Below are positions 1 through 4,680 of a stretch of DNA of 7,057 nt, piece after piece (the stretch's first letter is position 1; each line of letters opens with the position of its first letter). The position numbers and the translations under genes were made by a program. The notes beneath the pieces are model-generated. The model was given only the letters and a program-made list of their open reading frames with translations. It was not told the origin of the DNA and ran no database searches. This DNA is from an uncultured Nocardiopsis sp. (GTDB lineage Bacteria; Actinomycetota; Actinomycetes; Streptosporangiales; Streptosporangiaceae). The stretch is taken from assembly GCA_937957845.1 (NCBI GenBank), contig CALGOD010000485.1:1-7057 (forward strand). Reading direction: 5' to 3'.

Positions 1-188
1 ATGCGTGGGATCCGGTGTTCTGCCGGCCCGACGGCCATCCCCTGCGCGAACGCGCCGACCGGTCGGACTGGAAGAACGTTCTGCGTGTCGCGGGTGTACG
101 CGACGGACGCCACACCGCCGGGACACCGCCGGCGATGTCGGGCGTCGATCCCAGGACGATCCGGCGGTTCCTCGGCCGCGCACGGGAG
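1..188 (+). pseudogene. Eroded tyrosine-recombinase integrase, C-terminal remnant
   Basis: The frame beginning at base 3 reads like the catalytic C-terminal part of an actinobacterial phage or integrative-element integrase: VFCRPDGHPL, then WKNVLRVAGVRDGR, HTAGT, and GVDPRTIRRFLGRARE. Family members normally have an LHDARHTAA-type box II (His-x-x-Arg) after VRD-GR. Here about five residues including the first His appear to be missing, because GR is followed directly by HTAG. The LGHS box has become LGRA, and no catalytic Tyr follows in the expected place. The frame then runs without stop, but also without recognisable homology, through the antisense of the tRNA to a stop at 462-464. The gene enters from outside the window, so its 5' state is unknown. 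It points at the 3' end of the adjacent tRNA-Arg gene, the usual layout int-att-tRNA in actinomycete elements. I infer an inactive scar; assignment to the family is fairly sure, the exact decay less so. Confidence 0.66.
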
Positions 189-303
189 TGTCGCGGTGCG
201 CCCGCCGGACGAGGGGAGCGGAGAGACGGGTGGCGCCGCACGGGCGCAGCCCCGGGTGGAGGGGCACGGCGAGGAACTCGCGGAACCGGACCCCGAAACG
301 GGA

Positions 304-333
304 CTGGGGCCCCTCGTGAAAGAGAAGCCCCAG
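304..333 (-). terminator. Hairpin just downstream of tRNA-Arg
   Basis: CTGGGGC (304-310) pairs with GCCCCAG (327-333) around a 16-nt loop. A smaller CCCG-AAA-CGGG hairpin lies at 292-302. Both are just past the tRNA 3' end on the minus strand, so they could end its transcript, or that of the facing integrase. There is no U-tract, which is common for actinobacterial terminators. The call rests on position and pairing only. Confidence 0.35.
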
Positions 334-343
334 GTCATGAGGG

Positions 344-416
344 CGGCCCCGGCAGGATTCGAACCTGCGGCACCCGCTTTAGGAGAGCGGTGCTCTATCC
401 CCTGAGCTACGGAGCC
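344..416 (-). tRNA. tRNA-Arg (anticodon CCU)
   Basis: Read on the minus strand, the 73-nt sequence folds into a complete cloverleaf. The acceptor stem is GGCTCCG/CGGGGCC with one T-G wobble. The D arm is GCTC/GAGC. The anticodon stem is CCGCT/AGCGG with loop CTCCTAA, giving anticodon CCT, which decodes the rare arginine codon AGG. A 5-nt variable region is followed by a T arm GCAGG-TTCGAAT-CCTGC and discriminator G at 344. CCA is not encoded, since the next bases read CCC. tRNA-Arg genes are frequent integration targets, and the integrase remnant lies on its 3' side, consistent with recombination at the tRNA 3' end. A second copy of the tRNA 3' end, which would mark the other att site, is not present in this window. 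The upstream promoter is not clear; a TAGAAC or TACCTC -10 around 425-440 is possible. Confidence 0.97.
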
Positions 417-836
417 ATGGGTCTGACAGAGGTATGTTCTACCCCGCCACCGAGCCAAGCCTAACCCAGGATGGCAGTGGATGGGGTGTCGGTTTTTCGT
501 TCGGGGGGCATGGGTGGGGGACGCTGCCTGCATGGCACAGTACGCTGACCTACGATTGGTTGCCCTGGCACGTTGTGATCTTGTTCATGACGTGTGTGGT
601 GTCAAGACCGCATGTGTACCTCTGGTGATCGTGAGCACCGGGGCATGGTTTCGGTCGGCACTTTGGTGATCAGGGGTTTCTCCGGAAACAGGAGCAGAGG
701 ACGTGGTGGGGGGCGAAGCTCCGCACATCGCCCGCTCCGACCGGCGAAACAGCCCCGCGTGGTCGCATGCGGACATGTAGTACGTTGCGTTGCGGCCACG
801 GGTAGGTGTTCAAGGAAGCAGTCCGGAGGATCATTC
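417..836. other. 420-bp gene-free spacer upstream of the VanY-type gene
   Basis: I find no convincing gene here, although the frame of the downstream peptidase stays open back to 594. The stretch is less GC-rich than its surroundings. It holds a short hairpin, GTTTC-TCCG-GAAAC (676-689), whose UCCG loop closed by C-G is of the stable UNCG tetraloop class. It also holds a Crp-like sequence TGTGA-N6-TCATG at 574-589 and three GTGATC hexamers at 575, 625 and 666. The promoter of the peptidase gene and that of the tRNA should both lie here, but no good -35/-10 pair stands out. I checked by eye for the conserved blocks of a ydaO/cyclic-di-AMP riboswitch, which often precedes actinobacterial cell-wall hydrolases, and did not see them. 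Confidence 0.5.
825..830 (+). promoter_or_regulatory. Shine-Dalgarno that fixes the GTG start of the VanY-type gene
   Basis: GGAGGA lies 6 nt before the GTG at 837. The in-frame alternatives, an upstream start at 594 and an ATG at 912, have no comparable site. The start at 837 is therefore chosen. Confidence 0.8.
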
Positions 837-1943
837 GTGCCGTTCACTTCTGATGCGGCGCGGCGCAGGTCCCGCGTGCCGGGTGGCCGCGGGGCGCTGA
901 CCGCCCTTGCGATGTCCTACCGTGTCCGTTTCGCTCAGGCGGTGACACTCGCACTCGTCACCGCGCTGCTCGTGGCCCCGGTTCCGATGGCGGCGTTGGA
1001 TCCCGCGGAGGCCAGTCTGGAGGAGCTCCGGGAGCGGGCGGAAGCCGCCGCGGACGAGCTCCAGGAGGCCACCGACGAGCAGGTCGAACGCCAAGAGGCG
1101 TTGGAGGAGGCCCAGGAGGAGCTGGTCGAGACCCTGTACGACCTCCAGCAGACCGAGCTCGAACTCAGCGAGATGCGCGAGCCCCTGGCCCAACTGGCCA
1201 GCACCCTCTACAAGCAGCCCGACGGTGGCCTGCTGGCGGTGCTGGCGTCGGGAACGCTCGTGGAGGATCTGCAGACGCAGTCCTACGCGGCGAAGATCTC
1301 CGAGGACAACCAGGCGATGATCCAGGACGCCACCGACCTGCGGGAGGAGCAGGTCGAGCTGGCCAGCCAGGCACAGGAGCTACAGACCAACACCCAGCTG
1401 GAGGAGGTCGAGCTGGCCGCGGACATCGAGCAGCTGCGGGAGCGTTCGGAGGAGCTCACCGAGGAGCTCTACGGCGAACTCGAAGACCGTGGCATCGACC
1501 CCGAGGCCTACATGGCCGCCGGCGACTGCGACCCCGCCAACGCCGCGAAGGCACAAGGTGCTCCCAACGGCCTGCTGCCGGGTGAGGCCCTGTGCGACCT
1601 CTACGACGACAAGCAGTTGCGGGCCGACGCCGCCGTGGACTTCCTTCAGCTCAACGCCCGGTACGTGGAGGAGTTCGGCGAGAACATGTGCATCACCAGC
1701 GCCTACCGCGACCTGCCCAACCAGCACCGCGTCTACCGTGAGGTGGCGCCCGGCTTCGCCGCGGTCCCCGGTACGAGCAACCACGGACTGGGACAGGCGA
1801 TCGACCTGGGCTGCGGCATCCAGAACTACAGGTCCGAACGCTGGCTGTGGATGGAGGCCAACGGCGCCGACTACGGATGGATCCATCCGGCCTGGGCCAA
1901 GGCCAGCCCCTTCGAGCCCTGGCACTGGGAGTACATCCGCTGA
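837..1943 (+). CDS. Exported coiled-coil M15B (VanY-type) D-alanyl-D-alanine carboxypeptidase
   Basis: This 368-residue protein is predicted to trim peptidoglycan stem peptides outside the membrane. After an unusually long, Arg-rich N-region, residues about 31-53 form a hydrophobic signal segment ending near AALDPAEA. Residues about 57-218 are Glu/Gln/Leu-rich coiled coil, interrupted near 122-160 by the segment ASTLYKQPDG...LLAVLASGTL. That layout resembles the N-terminal coiled-coil domain of RipA/PcsB-like hydrolases. Residues about 245-368 are the peptidase, with SAYRD (288-292), SNHGLGQAID with zinc ligands His316 and Asp323, and EPWHWEY with Glu360 and His363. All family metal and catalytic residues are therefore present. 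Four cysteines (231, 253, 285, 326) could form disulfides after export. The gene starts at GTG 837 behind GGAGGA and converges on mscL. The M15B assignment is firm; whether it acts as a D,D- or L,D-carboxypeptidase or as an endopeptidase is not decided by sequence. Confidence 0.92.
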   Translation: MPFTSDAARRRSRVPGGRGALTALAMSYRVRFAQAVTLALVTALLVAPVPMAALDPAEASLEELRERAEAAADELQEATDEQVERQEALEEAQEELVETLYDLQQTELELSEMREPLAQLASTLYKQPDGGLLAVLASGTLVEDLQTQSYAAKISEDNQAMIQDATDLREEQVELASQAQELQTNTQLEEVELAADIEQLRERSEELTEELYGELEDRGIDPEAYMAAGDCDPANAAKAQGAPNGLLPGEALCDLYDDKQLRADAAVDFLQLNARYVEEFGENMCITSAYRDLPNQHRVYREVAPGFAAVPGTSNHGLGQAIDLGCGIQNYRSERWLWMEANGADYGWIHPAWAKASPFEPWHWEYIR

Positions 1944-1961
1944 CGACGCGGCCGGCTCCGC

Positions 1962-1993
1962 CGTACCGGAGTCCTCAGACGGTCTCCGGTACG
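1962..1993. terminator. Bidirectional hairpin between convergent VanY-type and mscL genes
   Basis: CGTACCGGAG (1962-1971) pairs perfectly over 10 bp with CTCCGGTACG (1984-1993) around a 12-nt loop. It starts 18 nt after the peptidase stop. The mscL stop codon (1975-1977) sits in the loop and the last mscL codons form one arm. The symmetric stem could serve both converging genes. It has no U-tract on either side. Confidence 0.6.
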
Positions 1994-2379
1994 ACCTCAC
2001 CGGTGCAGTGGGCGCAGCGGGTCGCCTTCTTGTTGATCTCGCTGACGCAGTGGGGGCACTCGCGGGTGGTGGCCTCCTCGGCCTTGACGAAGCGTTCCAC
2101 GACCTTGGAGACGGGCAGCACCACCAGGAAGTACAGGATCGCGGCGGTGATGAGGAAGGAGATCGCCGCGTCCACGAAGGCGCCGTACAGGAAACGGCTC
2201 CCGTTGATCTCGAAGTAGAGGTCACCGAAGGTCGGGACGCCGCCGAAGATCCCCAGCAGTGGGGTGATGAACCCCTCGGTGAACGCGGTGATGAGGTTGG
2301 CGAAGACCGAGCCGATCACGACCGCGACCGCCAGCTGCACCAGGTTGCCCTGGAACAGGAACTTCTTGAAACCCTGCAT
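1975..2379 (-). CDS. mscL: Large-conductance mechanosensitive channel MscL
   Basis: This 134-residue membrane channel opens under extreme membrane tension and releases solutes on hypo-osmotic shock; MscL works as a homopentamer. It opens with MQGFKKFLFQGN, the amphipathic N-terminal helix typical of the family. TM1 spans about 13-42 (VQLAVAVVIGSVFANLI with the gate-lining small residues). A periplasmic loop with GGVPTFGDLYFEING follows, then TM2 at about 67-90. The C-terminal tail carries CPHC (108-111) and CAHC (122-125), a zinc-ribbon-like pair seen in a subset of MscL proteins in place of the longer helix of E. coli MscL. The ATG at 2377-2379 is chosen because homology begins there; the frame extends upstream to 2589, but that part is Arg/Pro-rich noise. 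The Shine-Dalgarno is weak (AGGG, 7 nt spacing). Its 3' end overlaps the shared hairpin with the convergent peptidase gene. Confidence 0.96.
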   Translation of the reverse strand: MQGFKKFLFQGNLVQLAVAVVIGSVFANLITAFTEGFITPLLGIFGGVPTFGDLYFEINGSRFLYGAFVDAAISFLITAAILYFLVVLPVSKVVERFVKAEEATTRECPHCVSEINKKATRCAHCTGEVVPETV

Positions 2380-2445
2380 GGAAGAGCCCTGTCGAATTCG
2401 TCGGGATGAACGTTCTGGCCCCGAGGATCCGGGGCGCGCCCTCCT

Positions 2446-2470
2446 CCGTGCACGGTGGCACCGCGCACGG
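2446..2470 (-). terminator. Intergenic hairpin downstream of the SAF gene
   Basis: CCGTGC (2446-2451) pairs with GCACGG (2465-2470). After one A-C mismatch, CGGT pairs with ACCG around a GGC loop. It lies about 130 bp past the SAF stop and about 70 bp before mscL on the minus strand. A second, smaller GCCCCG/CGGGGC hairpin follows at 2418-2435. Either could separate the two minus-strand genes. Neither has a U-tract, and no gene is seen in the 223-bp gap (2380-2602). Confidence 0.35.
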
Positions 2471-2602
2471 CGCGGGCGTCGAGGCCGCGACGGATCGGCC
2501 GTCTCCTTCGAGGCCTCTTCCACACGGCCCCGGCGCGAGGGGGACGCCGCCACCGTGAGGGTCCGCGGCGCCCGGCCAGCTTCGCTCACACTCGAGCGGG
2601 GG

Positions 2603-3253
2603 TCAACCGCGGATGGTGATGGACAGCCGGGAGGAGGCGGCGTGGCCCGCGAGACTCCTGGCCTCGGCGGGGGTGGCGGCGATGAGGATCAGCGCCCCAC
2701 CCTCCCCCGCCGGGCCCGCCTCACGGGGCAGGGCGAGGACGGGTCGGTCGTTGACCACCTCCACGGCGGGGCCGGTCCGGACGGGTCCCAGGTCGTCGTG
2801 ACCACGGGCGGCGAGGACGTCCACCCTGCTGCCGGGGGAGAGCAGGTCCACGGCGCCGGGGTCGGCGACCCGTACCGGGACGGCGACCAGACCGGACCCG
2901 TAGGGTCGCGCGGGCGGATCGGCGAGCCGGGCGTCGGTGATGACCTCACCGCGGCGTACGGGGGCGTTGAGCAGGAGCCCGGAGGTGTCGGTGTCGGCGT
3001 CCAGGGCACCGCCGGGCACGACTTCGGCGGGCAGGAGCAGCTCGACCAGGTCATGACCGCTGAGCGGGCTCGCGGCGTCCAGGTCACGGGAGGCGACCAG
3101 GACCGGGGTGGTGGGGGTCGGGAGGGGACGTACGGCCAGGACGGCGCTGACGAGCGCCGCGGCGGAGAACAGGGCGGCCAGAAGGCGTCGGCGCCGGTCC
3201 AGGAGGCGGACGACCGCCCGGCGGTGCCGATAGGGGGGTGGTGCGTCGGTCAC
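2603..3253 (-). CDS. Membrane-anchored SAF/CpaB (RcpC)-like protein
   Basis: This 216-residue protein has a basic cytoplasmic N-terminus (RHRR, DRRRR) and one transmembrane helix at about 24-41. The outside part is a SAF-type domain at about 50-109 (PVLVASRDLDAASPL...VRRGEVITDARL). A CpaB/RcpC-like segment follows (AVPVRVADPG and LLSPGSRVDVLAA, about 122-150), then a segment ending in LILIAATPAEARSLAGH. CpaB proteins belong to Flp/Tad pilus assembly, but no other pilus gene is nearby, so a pilus role is unproven and the true job unknown. By position it corresponds to Rv0990c of M. tuberculosis, recalled as a roughly 22-kDa protein in the HrcA regulon; whether the two are homologous was not tested. 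It starts at GTG 3251-3253 with no Shine-Dalgarno. A TAACGT element 6 nt upstream suggests a leaderless message. A strong hairpin separates it from the upstream ruc-like gene. Confidence 0.85.
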   Translation of the reverse strand: MTDAPPPYRHRRAVVRLLDRRRRLLAALFSAAALVSAVLAVRPLPTPTTPVLVASRDLDAASPLSGHDLVELLLPAEVVPGGALDADTDTSGLLLNAPVRRGEVITDARLADPPARPYGSGLVAVPVRVADPGAVDLLSPGSRVDVLAARGHDDLGPVRTGPAVEVVNDRPVLALPREAGPAGEGGALILIAATPAEARSLAGHAASSRLSITIRG

Positions 3254-3259
3254 GTTTCA

Positions 3260-3265
3260 ACGTTA
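3260..3265 (-). promoter_or_regulatory. Candidate -10 element for a leaderless SAF transcript
   Basis: TAACGT on the minus strand ends 6 nt before the GTG start, so transcription would begin at or within a base of the start codon. The start has no Shine-Dalgarno. No good -35 is seen. A TTGTCCACA sequence (3291-3299), identical to the Streptomyces DnaA-box consensus, lies about 40 bp upstream of the start. Confidence 0.35.
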
Positions 3266-3320
3266 GGCCGCCACGGCGTCCCCGGAGCCGTTGTCCACAG
3301 GGCGGATCCCCGGTCGGGTA

Positions 3321-3356
3321 CGCGGTGTGCCGTCGAGGTCCCGACGGCACACCGCG
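3321..3356 (-). terminator. Strong perfect hairpin downstream of the ruc-like gene
   Basis: CGCGGTGTGCCGTCG (3321-3335) and CGACGGCACACCGCG (3342-3356) form a perfect 15-bp stem with a 6-nt loop AGGTCC. It begins 17 nt past the stop of the ruc-like gene on the minus strand. There is no U-tract, but the stem length and position argue for a terminator that isolates this gene from the downstream SAF gene. Confidence 0.72.
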
Positions 3357-3373
3357 GTCAACGGTCCGAAGAC

Positions 3374-3721
3374 TCAGGTGGTCGCGGCGGACGTGCTTCC
3401 CGCCGCGCTCGTGGTGCTCGCGGTGCCGCTCTCCGTGGAGGAGCCCTTGCCGTCCGCCGAGGAGGAGGCGGAGGCGGAGGCCGATGTGTCGCCGCCCTTG
3501 CCCTCACCGGAGCCGGAGCCGGTCAGCGCGGAACTGTTGGAACTCTTGCCACTGTCGGTGCGGTAGAAGCCCGAACCCTTGAACACGATGCCCACTGCGG
3601 AGTACACCTTGCGCAGGCGTCCCTCGCACTCGGGGCAGACGGTCAGCGCGTCGTCGCTGAAGCTCTGCACGACCTCCAGCTGGGCGCTGCACTCGGTGCA
3701 CGCGTACTGGTACGTAGGCAC
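3374..3721 (-). CDS. ruc: FmdB-family zinc-ribbon protein, Ruc-like redox-regulated co-chaperone
   Basis: This 115-residue protein starts MPTYQYACTECSAQLE, the FmdB/CxxC zinc-ribbon opening. Cys8, Cys11, Cys29 and Cys32 are the presumed zinc ligands (CxxC-x17-CxxC), followed by the family segment KVYSAVGIVFKGSGFYRTD (38-56). Residues about 57-115 are Ser/Gly/Ala/Thr-rich with scattered charges and should be disordered. Size and architecture match M. tuberculosis Ruc (Rv0991c), described as an oxidation-activated chaperone that works with Hsp70. The downstream and upstream genes also match that locus. Databases often call such proteins FmdB transcription regulators, but no DNA-binding domain is visible here. 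The start is GTG 3719-3721, behind AAGGAGG (3731-3737) with a 9-nt spacer. A near-perfect CIRCE operator lies just upstream, so HrcA repression and heat induction are expected. The FmdB family is certain; Ruc function is inferred from synteny, operator and domain plan. Confidence 0.9.
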   Translation of the reverse strand: MPTYQYACTECSAQLEVVQSFSDDALTVCPECEGRLRKVYSAVGIVFKGSGFYRTDSGKSSNSSALTGSGSGEGKGGDTSASASASSSADGKGSSTESGTASTTSAAGSTSAATT

Positions 3722-3738
3722 TGTTCGAGTCCTCCTTG

Positions 3739-3765
3739 TTAGCACTCTCGCCCGTTGACTGCTAA
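3739..3765 (-). promoter_or_regulatory. CIRCE (HrcA) operator of the ruc-like gene
   Basis: TTAGCACTC (3739-3747), a 9-nt spacer (3748-3756) and GACTGCTAA (3757-3765) match the CIRCE consensus TTAGCACTC-N9-GAGTGCTAA at 17 of 18 positions with the exact spacer length. It lies between the -10 element and the Shine-Dalgarno, overlapping the predicted transcription start, where bound HrcA would block initiation. The match is seen directly; HrcA control is inferred from the well-known role of CIRCE. Confidence 0.88.
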
Positions 3766-3771
3766 ATAGTA
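3766..3771 (-). promoter_or_regulatory. -10 element of the ruc-like gene promoter
   Basis: TACTAT on the minus strand abuts the CIRCE operator, so transcription would start near 3759, inside the operator, giving a leader of about 38 nt. No clear -35 is present at the 16-19 bp distance. A CCCC/GGGG hairpin (3778-3791) occupies that interval. Confidence 0.55.
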
Positions 3772-3800
3772 CGCGCTCCCCGACCGAGGGGGTGACAGGG

Positions 3801-3825
3801 CCCGGTGTCGGACACGAACACCGGG
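3801..3825 (-). terminator. Hairpin downstream of the formyl-THF cyclo-ligase gene
   Basis: CCCGGTGT (3801-3808) pairs perfectly with ACACCGGG (3818-3825) around 9 nt. It lies 72 bp past the cyclo-ligase stop and upstream of the ruc-like promoter on the same strand, the right place to end the cyclo-ligase message. There is no U-tract. Confidence 0.45.
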
Positions 3826-3896
3826 ACGGAGGTCGGACGGCCGGCGTCGCCGTACACCCACCTGCGACGACGTTCCGACGGGCCCGAAGCCCCGGC

Positions 3897-4514
3897 TCAA
3901 TCGCGTTCGCCCGGCCCGAACGTCGGGTCGAACGCCCGCAGGCCGTCGCCGGGGGTGACCACGGCGTCCACCGGGCGGTCATGTGGTTCGGTGGGCAGGG
4001 AGTCCACGAACTCCTCGTCGTACACCAGGGCGATCGCCGGGGTGCGCGGTCCCTTGTGACCCAGTGCCCGGTCGTAGCACCCCGCGCCCCGCCCCAGGCG
4101 CATGCCCCGGTGGTCCACCGCCAGTGCCGGGCAGACCACCACGTCCACACGTTCCAGCGCCCCTGGTCCGTGACGCCGTCCGCGGGGTTCCAGCAGCCCG
4201 TGTCCGGCCGGGGCCAGGTGGTCCGGGCCGTCGAAGGTCACCCAGTCCAGGTCGCGATCGGGCAGGAACACCGGCAGCAGCACATGCGTACCGCTTTCCC
4301 ACAGCGCCGTCACCAGCGGGCGGGTGTCGGGCTCGGTGCCGACCGAGTAGTAGCAGGCGACGGTTCCGTCCATGGGCGGCCAGGGCGATCCCATGAGGGT
4401 GTCACGGAACACCGAGCCGGCCCGCGCGCGCTCCTCGGCGCCACGGGCCCGCCGTCGGGCCAGCAGGGACTCGCGCAGCCGTTTCTTGGCCCCACGTCGC
4501 TCGCTCTCGTCCAT
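3897..4514 (-). CDS. 5-formyltetrahydrofolate cyclo-ligase
   Basis: This 205-residue cytosolic enzyme performs the ATP-dependent conversion of 5-formyl-THF (folinate) to 5,10-methenyl-THF, returning a stored or inhibitory folate to one-carbon metabolism. The N-terminal AKKRLRESLLARRR (9-22) is the family's Lys/Arg-rich ATP-binding helix. ACYYSVGTEPDTRPL (53-67) is the substrate-side motif with a conserved Glu. MRLGRGAGCYDRAL (138-151) is the Gly-rich G-x-G-x-Y-D-R phosphate-binding signature. LPTEPHDRPVDAVVTP (173-188) is the C-terminal family motif. Length is normal. ATG 4512-4514 is chosen because homology begins shortly after it. There is no real Shine-Dalgarno, only GGGG adjacent to the start, and a poor CACACT -10 candidate at 4521-4526 would fit a leaderless message. 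The gene is divergent from galU across 166 bp. The same neighbour relationship is known from Rv0992c-galU in mycobacteria. Confidence 0.95.
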   Translation of the reverse strand: MDESERRGAKKRLRESLLARRRARGAEERARAGSVFRDTLMGSPWPPMDGTVACYYSVGTEPDTRPLVTALWESGTHVLLPVFLPDRDLDWVTFDGPDHLAPAGHGLLEPRGRRHGPGALERVDVVVCPALAVDHRGMRLGRGAGCYDRALGHKGPRTPAIALVYDEEFVDSLPTEPHDRPVDAVVTPGDGLRAFDPTFGPGERD

Positions 4515-4668
4515 GGCCCCAGTGTGGCACCGACCCGGGACCCGACCGTCCCGCCGATGACGTGGACGGTGAACGGCCGGTGGAGGCCCGCTCACGGGCA
4601 CACGAAACCAACGGAACTTCCTGACGCCGGGCAGTGTGTGCAGACCTCGGCGCGGCGGGGGACTGGCC

Positions 4669-4674
4669 TAGAGT
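4669..4674 (+). promoter_or_regulatory. -10 element for a leaderless galU transcript
   Basis: TAGAGT ends 6 nt before the galU ATG (4681), placing the transcription start at the start codon. No Shine-Dalgarno is present in the preceding 15 nt. The -35 region is not recognisable. Leaderless messages are common in actinobacteria. Confidence 0.5.
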
Positions 4675-4680
4675 GCCGAC

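Noticed and set aside
15..464. Reading the integrase frame as an intact 149-residue gene through the tRNA
   Set aside because: Similarity ends near 188, the rest is antisense tRNA and spacer, and the catalytic tyrosine is absent.
575..671. Three GTGATC hexamers as a repeat or operator array
   Set aside because: Spacing is irregular (50 and 41 bp) and flanks differ; a six-base repeat is expected by chance.
594..836. In-frame upstream extension of the VanY-type peptidase (81 residues)
   Set aside because: It has no Shine-Dalgarno and a composition rich in Arg, Gly and Cys with no family similarity, and a clear GGAGGA-GTG start exists at 837.
420..836. Cyclic-di-AMP (ydaO) riboswitch upstream of a cell-wall hydrolase
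   Set aside because: The conserved GGGGAACC-type blocks of that riboswitch were not found by eye.
2380..2589. In-frame 70-residue N-terminal extension of mscL
   Set aside because: It is Arg/Pro/Ser-rich without similarity to MscL, and the canonical MQGFKKFLFQGN start is at 2379.
2264..3742. 492-codon open frame on the plus strand opposite mscL, the SAF gene and the ruc-like gene
   Set aside because: Gly/Arg/Val-rich mirror of real minus-strand genes in GC-rich DNA; no motif or plausible start.
3722..4150. In-frame upstream extension of the ruc-like gene (143 residues)
   Set aside because: It overlaps the cyclo-ligase gene in another frame and runs through the promoter and CIRCE operator; homology begins at the GTG preceded by AAGGAGG.
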